Assembly (NCBI RefSeq): GCF_014199295.1
Contig: NZ_JACIJH010000003.1
Location: 248,001-312,000 of the forward strand
From: Sphingopyxis panaciterrulae
Lineage (GTDB): Bacteria; Pseudomonadota; Alphaproteobacteria; Sphingomonadales; Sphingomonadaceae
DNA length: 64,000 nt
Direction: 5' to 3'
Shown here: in pieces, positions 30,717 to 40,950 of the stretch
Numbering within the stretch: the stretch's first letter is position 1
How the letters are laid out: each line of letters opens with the position of its first letter
The notes under the pieces: model-generated
What the model saw: only the letters and a program-made list of their open reading frames with translations
The model's database searches: none
Told to the model about the DNA's origin: nothing
Program-made: the position numbers and the translations under genes

Positions 30717-31787
30717 TCAATATTGCTCCACCAGCACGTCGGTATAGAGTTCGGGAAGGTCGGGTTCGGGTGCGCTTTCGGCGAAGTCGGCCGCCTCGCT
30801 CACCACCGCCCGGATTTCCTTGTCGATCTCCTTGAACTTGTCCTCGGCGATTCCGGCGTCCAGCATCAGCTTCTTGAGATGCTCGATGGCATCCGACTTG
30901 TCGCGCACCGCCTGCACCTCTTCGCGGCTGCGATATTTGGCGGGGTCGGACATCGAATGGCCGCGATAGCGATAGGTCTTGAGCTCGAGCAGAATCGGCC
31001 CCTTGCCCGCGCGCACCCATTCGAGCGCCGCCTCGGCCGCGCCGCGCACCGCGAGCACGTCCATGCCGTCGATCTGCATGCCGGGGATGCGGAAGCTCTC
31101 GCCGCGGCGATAGAGTTGGTCCTCCGCGCTGCTGCGGTTGACCGACGTGCCCATGGCGTACTGGTTGTTCTCGATCACGAAGATGATCGGCAGCTTCCAC
31201 AGCTCGGCCATGTTGAAGCTTTCGTACACCTGCCCCTGGTTCGCGGCGCCGTCGCCGAAATAGGCCATGGCGACACCGCCGTCGCCGCGGTATTTGTGCG
31301 CGAAGGCAAGGCCGGTGCCGAGCGCGACCTGCGCGCCGACGATGCCGTGCCCGCCGTAGAATTTATGCTCGACGCTGAACATGTGCATCGAGCCGCCCTT
31401 GCCCTTCGAGATGCCGGCCTGGCGCCCCGTCAGCTCGGCCATGATGACCTTGGGATCGATGCCATAGGCGAGCATGTGGCCGTGATCGCGGTAGCCGGTG
31501 ATCACGCTGTCCTTGTCGCCGTCGAGCGCCGACTGCAGGCCCACCGCGACCGCCTCCTGCCCGATATAGAGGTGACAGAACCCGCCGATCAGGCCGAGGC
31601 CATAGAGCTGGCCCGCCTTTTCCTCGAAGCGGCGGATCAGCAGCATCTCGCGATAGAAGGTTTCGAGTTCCTCCGGCGACGCCTCATAGGGCGCGGGGTC
31701 TCGAGGCATCTCGCGGTTGGACTGGGGAGCTGGGGTGGAAGCGGATTTTTTTGGCGCGGCTGGTTTGCGCGCGGGTGCTTTGGCCAA
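30717..31787 (-). CDS. pdhA: Pyruvate dehydrogenase E1 alpha subunit
   Basis: The thiamine-diphosphate-binding subunit of the pyruvate dehydrogenase complex, 356 residues. It shows the ThDP motif [23 protein letters not shown]...NN, the phosphorylation-loop-like region [11 protein letters not shown] and the substrate-channel segment [14 protein letters not shown]. The N-terminus (about 40 residues) is a basic, Ala/Pro/Lys-rich extension. The start at 31787 is the first ATG with family-like length. Confidence 0.95.
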   Translation of the reverse strand: MAKAPARKPAAPKKSASTPAPQSNREMPRDPAPYEASPEELETFYREMLLIRRFEEKAGQLYGLGLIGGFCHLYIGQEAVAVGLQSALDGDKDSVITGYRDHGHMLAYGIDPKVIMAELTGRQAGISKGKGGSMHMFSVEHKFYGGHGIVGAQVALGTGLAFAHKYRGDGGVAMAYFGDGAANQGQVYESFNMAELWKLPIIFVIENNQYAMGTSVNRSSAEDQLYRRGESFRIPGMQIDGMDVLAVRGAAEAALEWVRAGKGPILLELKTYRYRGHSMSDPAKYRSREEVQAVRDKSDAIEHLKKLMLDAGIAEDKFKEIDKEIRAVVSEAADFAESAPEPDLPELYTDVLVEQY

Positions 31788-31932
31788 GGCGATTTCCTTT
31801 GCGTTTAGCCGTTACGGCAAGGCTCCCTATAGGCCCCGGGTGACCCGCTTGGCAACGTCCGCCTGGGCAGTCGGCGGGCCGGGCGTTACGTATGCAATTT
31901 TTGCAATCGGGCGTGTAAACGCGAAGTCCTTC

Positions 31933-32050
31933 ATCTTCAGAGGAGGGGTTTGGAGTGGTGGCGCGCAGCGCGCACGAAGGCACGCACCACCCCGCTGCGA
32001 CTGGGGTGCGAAGCGCCCAAGTCTCGCTGCCCCTCCTCTGAAGAGGAGGG
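31933..32050. repeat. Inverted-repeat element between pdhA and the ftsB-like gene
   Basis: The ends CTTCAGAGGAGGGG and CCCCTCCTCTGAAG are perfect complements. The 90 bases between them include GGCGCGCAGCGCGC and GGTGCGAAGCGCCC, also self-pairing. No credible gene is seen. It resembles a short palindromic or MITE-like element; no second copy is present in this window. Confidence 0.65.
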
Positions 32051-32061
32051 ATTTGCAGCAT

Positions 32062-32388
32062 TCAAGGCTTCTCGTTCCCGTCCATCGGGATCGCGATTTC
32101 GTCGGGGTGCATGACGCCCAGCTTCTCGCGCACATATTCGTCGGCAAGGTCGGGGTCGACGCGCCGGCCGTCGAGCAGATTGACCCGGTTCTGCAGATCC
32201 TTCTGCTTCTTGGTCAGCTCGGTCAGCACGACGCGCTTTTTCTCGACCGACTGGCGGTAATCGCCCCAGGCATAGAGGCCGGTCGGACCGAAGATGATAT
32301 AGCCGATCATCGCCAGCACCGCGATCACCGCAACGGTCGGGCCGACGGCCCGGTTCACCGATTTGCGGATTTTGTGGCGCTGCGTCAT
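32062..32388 (-). CDS. ftsB: FtsB/DivIC-like septum formation initiator
   Basis: A 108-residue bitopic membrane protein: short basic N-terminus, one membrane helix (VGPTVAVIAVLAMIGYIIFGP, about 16-36), a coiled coil (SVEKKRVVLTELTKKQKDLQNRVNLL) and the family C-terminal EYVREKLGVMHPDEIAI. The family bridges FtsQ and FtsL in the divisome. The position downstream of eno on the same strand is the classic eno-ftsB arrangement, which supports the call. Confidence 0.85.
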   Translation of the reverse strand: MTQRHKIRKSVNRAVGPTVAVIAVLAMIGYIIFGPTGLYAWGDYRQSVEKKRVVLTELTKKQKDLQNRVNLLDGRRVDPDLADEYVREKLGVMHPDEIAIPMDGNEKP

Positions 32389-32456
32389 CAGGGCCTTGAA
32401 TCACAAGTGATTCGTGGCGTCAAGGCACCAGATGCCGCAGCCCGACCGAATTGCGA

Positions 32457-33785
<1,329 letters not shown>

Positions 33786-33944
33786 TTATCGGCGCCTTGC
33801 CCCTAGCGCAACCGCGCATAGGAATTTTGCGGCGCTATGGAACCATCGCCCGTGTCTTGCTATATTTAGGCAGGACCGAAAGGGACCGGCACGGCGGGCG
33901 CAGAACCCGGCGTGGCGTCCGCATAAGAAGAAGAGGATAATCCG

Positions 33945-34487
33945 ATGGCGAAGGCCGCTACTCCCGCGACGAAGAAAGCTGCTCCCCGTCCCAAGGCGCC
34001 CGCGAAGGCCGGTGCGACCAAGGCGGCGCCCGCGCGCAAGCCGGCGACCGTGAAGGCCGCGAAGGATCATCCGATCCGCGACCAGCTTGCCGCGACGCGC
34101 GACACGATCAAGAGCGAGGCGTCGAAGAAGGCCGCTTCGCTGAAGGACGAAGCGTCGACGCTGGCGGGCCAGGCTTCGGCCAAGGCGCGCGATGCCGCGA
34201 CCAAGGGCAAGGACAAGGCCGCCGAAGCCGTCGGCAGTCTCGCCAAGATGCTCGAGGACAGCGCCGGCACCGTCGACACCAAATTCGGCAAGCAGTACGG
34301 CGACTATGCGCGTTCGGCCGCTTCAACCGTCGCCGGCCTCGCCTCGACGCTCGACCAGAAGGATCTCGACGAACTGGCGGGCGCGACGCGCGACTTCGTC
34401 AAGAAGAGCCCGGCAGTCGCGGTCGGCGCCGCGGCGGTGATCGGCTTCGTTCTGGCCCGGATGCTGAAGGGCGGATCGAACGACTGA
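33945..34487 (+). CDS. YqjD/ElaB-like (DUF883-type) membrane-anchored protein
   Basis: A 180-residue protein: a Lys/Ala/Pro-rich N-terminus (1-45), a long amphipathic helical region with KASSL..AGQASAKARDAA-type repeats, and a single C-terminal hydrophobic segment (SPAVAVGAAAVIGFVLARML) ending in GGSND. This layout fits DUF883 proteins such as YqjD, which sit in the inner membrane and bind ribosomes in stationary phase in E. coli. Similarity is architectural, so the function is inferred. It begins a four-gene plus-strand cluster and has an AAGAGGATAAT site before the ATG. Confidence 0.65.
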   Translation: MAKAATPATKKAAPRPKAPAKAGATKAAPARKPATVKAAKDHPIRDQLAATRDTIKSEASKKAASLKDEASTLAGQASAKARDAATKGKDKAAEAVGSLAKMLEDSAGTVDTKFGKQYGDYARSAASTVAGLASTLDQKDLDELAGATRDFVKKSPAVAVGAAAVIGFVLARMLKGGSND

Positions 34488-34494
34488 TCGCGCC

Positions 34495-34950
34495 TTGACC
34501 TCTCCCGACCCGACCGCCGCATCCGACCCCGCGCCGCCCGGTTATGACCGGGTGAGCCACGGCTTTGCGCCCGAAGGTCGCGCCGAAGCGCCACCACCGG
34601 TGCCGCTCGACGCGATCGTGCGCGATGTCGTCGAAAATGTGTCGGCGGCCGCCAAGGCCGAGATGGCGCTGATCGAGGCGCGCGGATCGCTTGCCTGGCA
34701 CGCGATCAAATGGACGTCGGCCTGGGGTTTCATCGCCGCCTGCGCGCTGCTCGTCGCGATGCTGGCGGTGGCATTCGGCGCGATCATGGTGCTTGCGCCG
34801 CATGTCGGCCCGCTGGCGGCGACGCTGATCGTCTTTGCGGCGCTGATCGCGCTTGCCGCCTTCACCGGCTGGCGCGCGGCGCACCACTGGCGCGACGTGC
34901 GCACGGCGCTGCGCCGCGACCTGGTCCACGAAGTGGCGGAGGAGGAATGA
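34495..34950 (+). CDS. YqjE-like phage holin superfamily membrane protein
   Basis: This 151-residue protein has a helical N-terminus (LDAIVRDVVENVSAAAKAEMALIEAR) and two adjacent membrane helices (about 82-135), as in the DUF1469/YqjE 'phage holin family' proteins. It starts at a TTG 7 bases after the previous gene; no better start fits. It ends overlapping the next gene. Not a phage gene by context: neighbours are of the yqjD type. Function unknown; likely a general membrane or stress factor. Confidence 0.7.
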   Translation: MTSPDPTAASDPAPPGYDRVSHGFAPEGRAEAPPPVPLDAIVRDVVENVSAAAKAEMALIEARGSLAWHAIKWTSAWGFIAACALLVAMLAVAFGAIMVLAPHVGPLAATLIVFAALIALAAFTGWRAAHHWRDVRTALRRDLVHEVAEEE

Positions 34951-35348
34951 TGGGTCCGTCGCGTACCCGCCTGATCAACGCCGCGCGCCGTTCGATGCTC
35001 CAGCGCAGCCAGCTCAGGCGCAAGCTCGGCGTCGCACGCGACGCCTTTGCTCCGGCGGCGCTCGTCGGCCGCGCGAAATATCGGATCGGCGAAACGGTCG
35101 ACGACACCGCCCAGGCGATGCGCGACGAATTTCGCCGCAACCGATTGCCGATCGCGCTTGCCGCGGTGGCGGGAACCATCTGGCTGCTGCGCGAACCGAT
35201 CAAGACGCATGCGCCCCGGTTCGGCCGCAAGCTGCGCGATCTGGCCGACGCCACGCTCGACCGGCTGCGGCCGGACATCCATGACGAGACGGCCGATGCG
35301 GCCGATGACGAACCCCTGATGGAGGAAGATGATGAAACCCCTCGGTGA
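34947..35348 (+). CDS. Small helical protein of the yqjD-like cluster
   Basis: Starts at one of two consecutive ATGs (34947 or 34950) after a GGAGGAA ribosome site; 133 residues from the first. It is basic at the start (RTRLINAARRSMLQRSQLRRKLG), has a moderately hydrophobic helix (LPIALAAVAGTIWLL) near 65-80 and an acidic tail. The place in the cluster matches YqjK or DUF3618-like proteins, but sequence similarity is too weak to name it. Confidence 0.6.
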   Translation: MMGPSRTRLINAARRSMLQRSQLRRKLGVARDAFAPAALVGRAKYRIGETVDDTAQAMRDEFRRNRLPIALAAVAGTIWLLREPIKTHAPRFGRKLRDLADATLDRLRPDIHDETADAADDEPLMEEDDETPR

Positions 35349-35721
35349 AACCGCCCGCGAAACGCGCGCGAAAGCGAATGAACTTGCGGAAAAAACCGCC
35401 GAAAATGCTAAGGCGACCGCAGAAGCCGCGCGTGCGCGCATCCAGGACGGCTACGGCCGTGCCCGCACCGCGACCGGCGAACTCGCCGACCGCACCCGCA
35501 CCGCGACCAGCGAGCTTGCCGCGAAGGGTCGCGAGCAGGCCGACGCCGCGCGCGAGGCGGCCGGCCAGGCTTATGAAAAGGGCAAGGCGCAGGCGAAGCG
35601 CGCCAACAGCAAGCTCAAGACCGTCGCCGAGAAGCAGCCGATGGCGCTGGTCGCCGGCGCGGTCGCGATCGGCGCGCTGCTCGGCTCGCTACTGCCAAAG
35701 GCGCGCGGCAACGACGACTGA
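35329..35721 (+). CDS. DUF883-like helical membrane-anchored protein
   Basis: The 130 residues are nearly all Ala/Lys/Glu/Arg heptad-like helix (ARETRAKANELAEKTAENAKATAEAAR) with a C-terminal membrane segment (PMALVAGAVAIGALLGSLL) before a basic end, the same design as the protein at 33945. It overlaps the previous gene by 20 bases; a second ATG at 35332 may be used. It probably arose as a relative of the first gene in the cluster. Confidence 0.65.
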   Translation: MMKPLGETARETRAKANELAEKTAENAKATAEAARARIQDGYGRARTATGELADRTRTATSELAAKGREQADAAREAAGQAYEKGKAQAKRANSKLKTVAEKQPMALVAGAVAIGALLGSLLPKARGNDD

Positions 35722-35797
35722 GCCGCTTGCCGTGGCGATCCGGCGCTGTTAGGGGGCGGCCCATTCCTCCCACGCGCACCGCGCCAAGGACAGCATC

Positions 35798-36016
35798 ATG
35801 AGCAAATTGCACCTCGTATTCGGCGGACGCGTCAGCGATCCGCAGCACCTCGATTTCGTCGATCTGAACGCCCTCGACGTCGTCGGCCTGTTTCCCGACT
35901 ATAAGTCGGCCGAAAAGGCGTGGCGCGCCGCCGCGCAGCGCACCGTCGACGATGCCGAGATGAAATATGTCGTCGTCCACCTGCACAAGCTGTTGCAGCC
36001 GGATACGGACGCCTGA
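35798..36016 (+). CDS. DUF4170 family small protein
   Basis: A 72-residue protein with MSKLHLVFGGRV, DFVDLNALDVVGLFPDYKSAEKAWRAAAQ and KYVVVHLHKLLQP. This matches DUF4170, a widespread alphaproteobacterial family without known function. It is probably cytoplasmic. Converges with the complex I accessory gene, with 4 bases between the stops. Confidence 0.8.
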   Translation: MSKLHLVFGGRVSDPQHLDFVDLNALDVVGLFPDYKSAEKAWRAAAQRTVDDAEMKYVVVHLHKLLQPDTDA

Positions 36017-36020
36017 CCGC

Positions 36021-36299
36021 TCAGCGGAAATTGTCGGCGTAGGCCTGGATCTTTAGCGTCCGCGCGGGAGTCGGCACGACCTCGGCCTCGATGCCGTTGC
36101 GGGCGGCATAGGCGAGCGCTTCGTCACGGCTCGCGAAGCCGAGGCGGAGTTGGCGGCGGGTGTCGCCGCTGCCAGCCCAGCCCATCAGCGGATCGGCCTT
36201 GCGCGCTTCCGCGGGCGCGAATTCCAGCATCCAGCGCTGCGTTCCGGCGCGGCCGGACTGCATCGCGTTCTTGGGCTTCTGGAAAATCCGCGCTTTCAT
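36021..36299 (-). CDS. NDUFS4-like respiratory complex I accessory subunit
   Basis: A 92-residue protein of the 'ETC complex I subunit conserved region' family. MKARIFQKPKNAMQSG, RWMLEF and DPLMGWAGSGDTRRQLRLGFASRDEALAYAARNG are the recognised parts. In mitochondria the homologue is the 18 kDa NDUFS4 subunit of the NADH dehydrogenase peripheral arm; free-living alphaproteobacteria also carry it. It probably stabilises complex I here. It lies downstream of hrpB, 65 bases away. Confidence 0.88.
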   Translation of the reverse strand: MKARIFQKPKNAMQSGRAGTQRWMLEFAPAEARKADPLMGWAGSGDTRRQLRLGFASRDEALAYAARNGIEAEVVPTPARTLKIQAYADNFR

Positions 36300-36364
36300 C
36301 GCTCGTCCTCATAAATGCTGCCGATGCCGCCGCCTTAGCCGCAAGCCGCGGCGGCGGAAAGGGG

Positions 36365-38839
36365 CTATTGCGCGTCGCGCCGCGCCTGCGCCGCCTTGGT
36401 GAGCAGAGTCGGGCGCGCGGCGGCCGGATCGTCGGGCCAGCTATGCTTCGGATAACGGCCGCGCATCGCGCGCGCGACGTCGTGCCAGCTTCCGCCCCAG
36501 AAGCCGGCGATGTCGCGCGTCGTCTGGATCGGGCGGTGCGCGGGCGAGGTCAGCGCGAGGACCAGCGGCACCGGCGGTTCGCCGACGCTTGGGTGGCGGG
36601 TCAGGCCGAACAGTTCCTGCACCCGCACCGCGACGGTCGGCCCGCCTTCGGCACCATAGTCGATCGGGTGGCGGCTGCCCGCGGGGGTCGCATAGTCGGC
36701 GGGCGCGCGCTTTTCGAGCAATTGCAGCGCCGGCCAGTCGAGCAGACCGGTTAGCGCGTCGACCAGCCGGCGGTCAGGAATGTCGCGGAGTCCGCGGCTG
36801 TCGGCGAGCAGTGGCGTAAGCCACAGGTCGAGGCTGTCGGCGAGTGCGGCGGGCGTCAGCGTGTCGAGTCCGGCGAAGGACGCGCGCTGGCGCAGCGCTT
36901 GCGACGCCGGACCCCAGCCGATCAGCCCGAGCCCTTTGTCGCGCACCGCGGCGAGGCGCACCGCGACATCGTCTTCGCCCCCCTCGCCGCGGCCCGCCTG
37001 CCCGCTCGTCAGCGCGATCGCGCCGAGCCGACGTTCGCGGCGATGATCGACGCGGTCGTTCGCCGCGTCATAGCTGCTCGCGGCATGGGCCACGATGCGG
37101 TCGGCGAACAGCGCCTCGACCTCGACCGCGTCAATCGCGGCGGCGGCGAGGATGCGCACGCCGGCGGCGTGGCCCTGCGCGTCGGCGATGGCGAGCCATT
37201 CGCTGCCCGCGAGCGGATCGACAGGATCGAGGCGATAGGCGCGGCCGCCGACGCTCAGATATTCGCCGCGCTGCCCGGCCCGGGCGCGGGCGACGCGGTC
37301 AGGCCAGGCGGTCGCGATCCAGCCACCGGTCGAACGCGCCGGCACACGGTCGCGGTCGGCGGCAAGCCGCTCTCCGACGCCGGCGAGACGGCGTGCGAGC
37401 CGCCATGCACCTTCGTTGCGTTCGCCCTTGGCGCCGCGCCAGCGCCCAAGCCGCACCTCGACATCGACGCCGCGTCCGCCGAGCCCCGGCTCGGTCAGCA
37501 GCACCGCGAGCCGCGCTGCCAACTCGGCTTCACCCGCCATAGCAGCATCGAGCAGCATATGCGCAAGCGGCACCGGCAACGGCACCGCGGCGAGCGCCTT
37601 GCCATGCGCGGTGATGCGGCCATCCTCGCCAAGCGCACCGATGGCGATCAGCCGCGCCCTGGCCTCGGCGATGGCGGCGGGCGACGGCGGGTCGAGCCAG
37701 CCCAGTTGGCGCGGATCGACGATACCCCAGCTCGCACAGTCAAGCACGACGGGCATCAGGTCGTTCTCGTGGATCTCTGGCGGATCGAAGGGCGGCATCC
37801 CCGCGGTCGCGGGCGCCTCCCACAGGCGATAGGCGACGCCCGGCCCCTGCCGCGCCGCGCGGCCGGCGCGCTGGGTCGCCGACGCCTGGCTCGCGCGTTC
37901 GGTGACGAGCCGGGCGATCCCCGCCGCCTTGTCGAAGCGCGGGCGGCGCGACAGGCCGGCGTCGATGACGATCCGCACCCCGTCGATGGTCAGGCTGGTC
38001 TCCGCGATGCTGGTCGCGAGGATCAGCTTGCGCCGTCCCTCGGGGTCGCGGGCCAGCGCCCGGCGCTGTACCGCGGGGTCGATCTGCCCGTGGAGCCGAT
38101 GGACGATCAGCGGCAGCCGCGCCTCCTCGACCGCCGCCGCCGCGCGCTCGATATCAGCGGCGCCCGGCAAAAAGGCGAGCATGTCGCCTTCCCCCTCATC
38201 GGCCAGCGCCTGTCGCACCGCGGCGAGCAAGCTCGCCTCGAGCCGGTCCTCGGCGCGGCGGCCGATGTAGCGGACGTCGAGCGGCCAGCTCTGGCCCTCG
38301 CTCTTCACCAAGGGCGCATTGCCGAGTAGCGCCCCGAAGCGCGCGCCGTCGAGGGTTGCCGACATCGCGACGAGGCGCAGGTCGTCGCGCAGCCCCTGCT
38401 GCGCGTCGATGGCAAGCGCGAGCGCGAAATCGCCGTCGAGGCTGCGTTCGTGGACCTCGTCGAACAGCACCGCCGACACGCCGGCCAGCTCGGGATCGGC
38501 GAGGATGCGGTTGCGGAACAGCCCCGGCGTCATGACCAGCAGCCGCGTCGCCTGCGACTGTTTGCTGTCGAGCCGGGTCGCATAGCCGACCGTGTCCCCG
38601 ACCGCCTCCCTCATTTCCTCGGCGATGCGCTCGGCAGCGGCGCGGGCGGCGAGACGGCGGGGCGAGAGCAGCCATACCGCCCCTTTGCACCACGGCTGGC
38701 CGAGGATGGCGGGGGCGACGCGCGTCGTCTTGCCGGCGCCCGGCGGCGCTACGACAACGGCGTTGGGCCGCAGCGTCAGCGACGCGACAATGTCGGGAAG
38801 GACCGCGTCGATCGGAAGCGGCGGGCGCTGCGCGGCCAT
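36365..38839 (-). CDS. hrpB: ATP-dependent helicase HrpB
   Basis: A DEAH-box superfamily 2 RNA helicase-like protein, 824 residues, the usual HrpB size. Motif I is APPGAGKTTRV, motif II is DEVHERSLD (DEVH), motif III SAT (MSATLD) and motif VI QRAGRAARQGPG. The C-terminal HrpB-specific domain (after about 440) includes YATPAGSRHPIDY and the tail ...YPKHSWPDDP. The role in the cell is poorly known; in some species it helps mRNA processing. It begins 7 bases after the polyprenyl synthase stop. Confidence 0.95.
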   Translation of the reverse strand: MAAQRPPLPIDAVLPDIVASLTLRPNAVVVAPPGAGKTTRVAPAILGQPWCKGAVWLLSPRRLAARAAAERIAEEMREAVGDTVGYATRLDSKQSQATRLLVMTPGLFRNRILADPELAGVSAVLFDEVHERSLDGDFALALAIDAQQGLRDDLRLVAMSATLDGARFGALLGNAPLVKSEGQSWPLDVRYIGRRAEDRLEASLLAAVRQALADEGEGDMLAFLPGAADIERAAAAVEEARLPLIVHRLHGQIDPAVQRRALARDPEGRRKLILATSIAETSLTIDGVRIVIDAGLSRRPRFDKAAGIARLVTERASQASATQRAGRAARQGPGVAYRLWEAPATAGMPPFDPPEIHENDLMPVVLDCASWGIVDPRQLGWLDPPSPAAIAEARARLIAIGALGEDGRITAHGKALAAVPLPVPLAHMLLDAAMAGEAELAARLAVLLTEPGLGGRGVDVEVRLGRWRGAKGERNEGAWRLARRLAGVGERLAADRDRVPARSTGGWIATAWPDRVARARAGQRGEYLSVGGRAYRLDPVDPLAGSEWLAIADAQGHAAGVRILAAAAIDAVEVEALFADRIVAHAASSYDAANDRVDHRRERRLGAIALTSGQAGRGEGGEDDVAVRLAAVRDKGLGLIGWGPASQALRQRASFAGLDTLTPAALADSLDLWLTPLLADSRGLRDIPDRRLVDALTGLLDWPALQLLEKRAPADYATPAGSRHPIDYGAEGGPTVAVRVQELFGLTRHPSVGEPPVPLVLALTSPAHRPIQTTRDIAGFWGGSWHDVARAMRGRYPKHSWPDDPAAARPTLLTKAAQARRDAQ

Positions 38840-38846
38840 CGCCGCC

Positions 38847-39860
38847 TCAATAGGCGCGGGCGACCGCGAAGGCGACGGCTTCGGTCAGCGCCGCCTTGGC
38901 CTGGCTCGCGCGGAAGCCGCCGATCGCATCGACCGCGCGCTGGCCATAGTGGCGCGCCCGGGCGAGCGTGTCGTCGATCGCGCCGTGGCGGCGCAGCAGA
39001 TCGGTCGCCTGCGCCAGGTCGGTGTCGGAGATGCGGTGGCCGGCCATCGCCAGCTTCCAGAACTCGCGCTCCTCGGCGCTGCCGCGGGCGTAGGCCAGAA
39101 TGACCGGCAGCGTGACCTTGCCGTCGCGAAAATCATCGCCGACGCCCTTGCCCATCGTCTCGGCATCGGAGACATAATCGATGGCGTCGTCGACGAGCTG
39201 GAAGGCGATGCCGAGGTTGCGGCCATAGGCGTCGAGCGCGGCCTCGGTCGCCTCGTCGCGTTCGGCGACGACCGCGGCGATGCGGCTGGCGGCGGCGAAG
39301 AGCTCGGCGGTCTTGGCGTTGATGATCGCCAGATACTGGTCCTCGCTCGTCTCGACGCGGCGCTGCGCCGAAAGCTGGTTGACCTCTCCCTCCGCGATCA
39401 CCGCCGAGGCGTGGCTGAGGATCTTAAGCACCTTCAGCGATCCGTCCTCGACCATCAGTTCGAACGAGCGGGCGAAGAGGAAGTCGCCGACGAGCACCGA
39501 GGCGCTGTTGCCCCAGATGATGTTCGCGGTCTTTCGCCCGCGGCGCAAGTCGGAACCGTCGACGACGTCGTCGTGGAGCAGGGTCGCGGTGTGGATGAAC
39601 TCGACCGCGGCGGCGAGCTTGCAGTGGCGGCGGCCCGGATAGTCGAGAAGCTGCGCCGCGGCGAGCGTCAGCATCGGCCGCATCCGTTTGCCCCCGCCGG
39701 CGATCAGATGGCCGGCGAGTTCGGGGATCAGCGGGATTTCCGACTGCATGCGGTCGAGAATGACCGCATTGACGTCGTTCATGTCGGCGGCGACGAGCGC
39801 CATCATCGGGTCGAGCGAGGCCGGGCGATCCCCGTGAAGCTGATGGATTTCGGCAGTCAT
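38847..39860 (-). CDS. Polyprenyl (octaprenyl/decaprenyl) diphosphate synthase
   Basis: A trans-prenyl chain elongase of 337 residues that makes the ubiquinone side chain from isopentenyl and farnesyl diphosphate. Both Asp-rich motifs are intact: LLHDDVVDGSDLRRG (first) and LVDDAIDYVSD (second). GGGKRMRPML is the substrate-binding motif. Sphingomonads make Q-10, so a decaprenyl product is likely but the length is not readable from sequence. It is divergent from the chorismate mutase gene and heads a unit with hrpB. Confidence 0.92.
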   Translation of the reverse strand: MTAEIHQLHGDRPASLDPMMALVAADMNDVNAVILDRMQSEIPLIPELAGHLIAGGGKRMRPMLTLAAAQLLDYPGRRHCKLAAAVEFIHTATLLHDDVVDGSDLRRGRKTANIIWGNSASVLVGDFLFARSFELMVEDGSLKVLKILSHASAVIAEGEVNQLSAQRRVETSEDQYLAIINAKTAELFAAASRIAAVVAERDEATEAALDAYGRNLGIAFQLVDDAIDYVSDAETMGKGVGDDFRDGKVTLPVILAYARGSAEEREFWKLAMAGHRISDTDLAQATDLLRRHGAIDDTLARARHYGQRAVDAIGGFRASQAKAALTEAVAFAVARAY

Positions 39861-39969
39861 GACGAGCGCTGCCTTGGCCGCGCTGCCCTATTTTTGCAAC
39901 GACTTTCGGCTTGCCAGTGCCCCCATCGCGGTGCCAAGCGTGCCGCGAACAAGAGGAGCCGCCCGCACG

Positions 39970-40257
39970 ATGGACGACCAGTTGAGCCGTTACCGCCAGA
40001 GCATCGACAATATCGACGCCGCGCTCGTCTATATGCTCGCCGAGCGCTTCAAGGTGACGAAGGCGGTCGGCGAGTTGAAAGCGCGGATCGACCTGCCCCC
40101 CGCCGACCCCGGCCGCGAGGCGCGGCAGATCGAGCGGCTGCGTCGCCTGGCGCGCGAGGCCGACCTCGACCCCGAGTTCAGCGAGAAATTCCTGCGCTTC
40201 ATCATCGACGAGGTGATCCGCCACCACGAGCAGGTCAAACGGGAGAAGGACGCATGA
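39970..40257 (+). CDS. Chorismate mutase (AroQ class)
   Basis: A 95-residue, all-helical enzyme that turns chorismate into prephenate for phenylalanine and tyrosine synthesis. The helical hairpin is typical: LSRYRQSIDNIDAALVYMLAERFKVTKAVGELKAR, with the active-site Arg near residue 8, Lys in VTKAVGELKA, and DLPPADPGREARQIERLRR. The ATG at 39970 follows an AAGAGGA site 11 bases upstream. The stop is ATGA-overlapped by the GST start, so both genes are on one mRNA. Confidence 0.85.
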   Translation: MDDQLSRYRQSIDNIDAALVYMLAERFKVTKAVGELKARIDLPPADPGREARQIERLRRLAREADLDPEFSEKFLRFIIDEVIRHHEQVKREKDA

Positions 40258-40943
40258 CCCATCCGATCTTCGCGCGCTGGCCGGCGCAGCACCCCGAACG
40301 GCTCCAGCTTTTTTCCGCGCCGACGCCCAATGGGGTGAAGGTCGGCATCATGCTGGAGGAAACGGGCCTTTCCTATGAGCCCCACCGCATCGACATCATG
40401 GCGAACGAAAGCCACGATCCGGCCTTTCTGTCGCTCAATCCCAACGGCAAGATTCCGGCGATCTACGACCCCGACGGGCCGGGCGGCAAGCCGCTGGCGC
40501 TGTTCGAATCGGGGGCGATCCTGATCTATCTCGCAGACAAGACGGGGCAGTTCCTGTCCGCCGAACCGAACGCGCGGTACGAGACAATCCAGTGGCTGAT
40601 GTGGCAGATGGGCGGTGTCGGACCGATGTTCGGTCAGCTCGGCTTCTTCAACAAATTCGCCGGCAAGGATTATGAGGACAAGCGGCCGCGCGACCGCTAC
40701 GCGGCCGAATCGGCGCGGCTGCTGGGCGTGCTCGACGAACGACTGGCGGACCGCGAGTGGGTAATGGACGAAGGCTACAGCATCGCCGACATCGCGCTGC
40801 TCGGCTGGGTGCGCAACCTGATCGGCTTCTATGAAGCGCGCGAGATCGTCGGGTTTGACCGCTTCGCGCATGTCGCGCGCTGGCTCGACCACGGTCTGGC
40901 ACGGCCGGCGGTGCAGCGCGGGCTGGAAGTGACGGCGGCCTGA
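40254..40943 (+). CDS. Glutathione S-transferase (Nu-class, YfcG-like)
   Basis: A 229-residue GST with thioredoxin-fold N-terminus (LFSAPTPNGVKVGIMLEETGLSYEPHRIDI) and the helical C-terminal domain. NPNGKIPAIYDPDGPGGKPLALFESGAILIYLADK carries the cis-Pro and the glutathione gamma-glutamyl ESGA site. This sequence pattern fits the disulfide-bond oxidoreductase GSTs (YfcG/YghU) that use Thr/Asn instead of Cys. Coupled by ATGA overlap to chorismate mutase, which has no obvious metabolic link. Confidence 0.9.
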   Translation: MTHPIFARWPAQHPERLQLFSAPTPNGVKVGIMLEETGLSYEPHRIDIMANESHDPAFLSLNPNGKIPAIYDPDGPGGKPLALFESGAILIYLADKTGQFLSAEPNARYETIQWLMWQMGGVGPMFGQLGFFNKFAGKDYEDKRPRDRYAAESARLLGVLDERLADREWVMDEGYSIADIALLGWVRNLIGFYEAREIVGFDRFAHVARWLDHGLARPAVQRGLEVTAA

Positions 40944-40950
40944 CGCGAGA

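Noticed and set aside
34495-34950. Prophage holin
   Set aside because: No lysis or phage genes nearby; the gene sits in a yqjD/yqjE-like chromosomal cluster.
38592-40253. Long upstream extension of the GST frame
   Set aside because: It runs antisense to the polyprenyl synthase and through chorismate mutase in another frame; the GST family starts at 40254.
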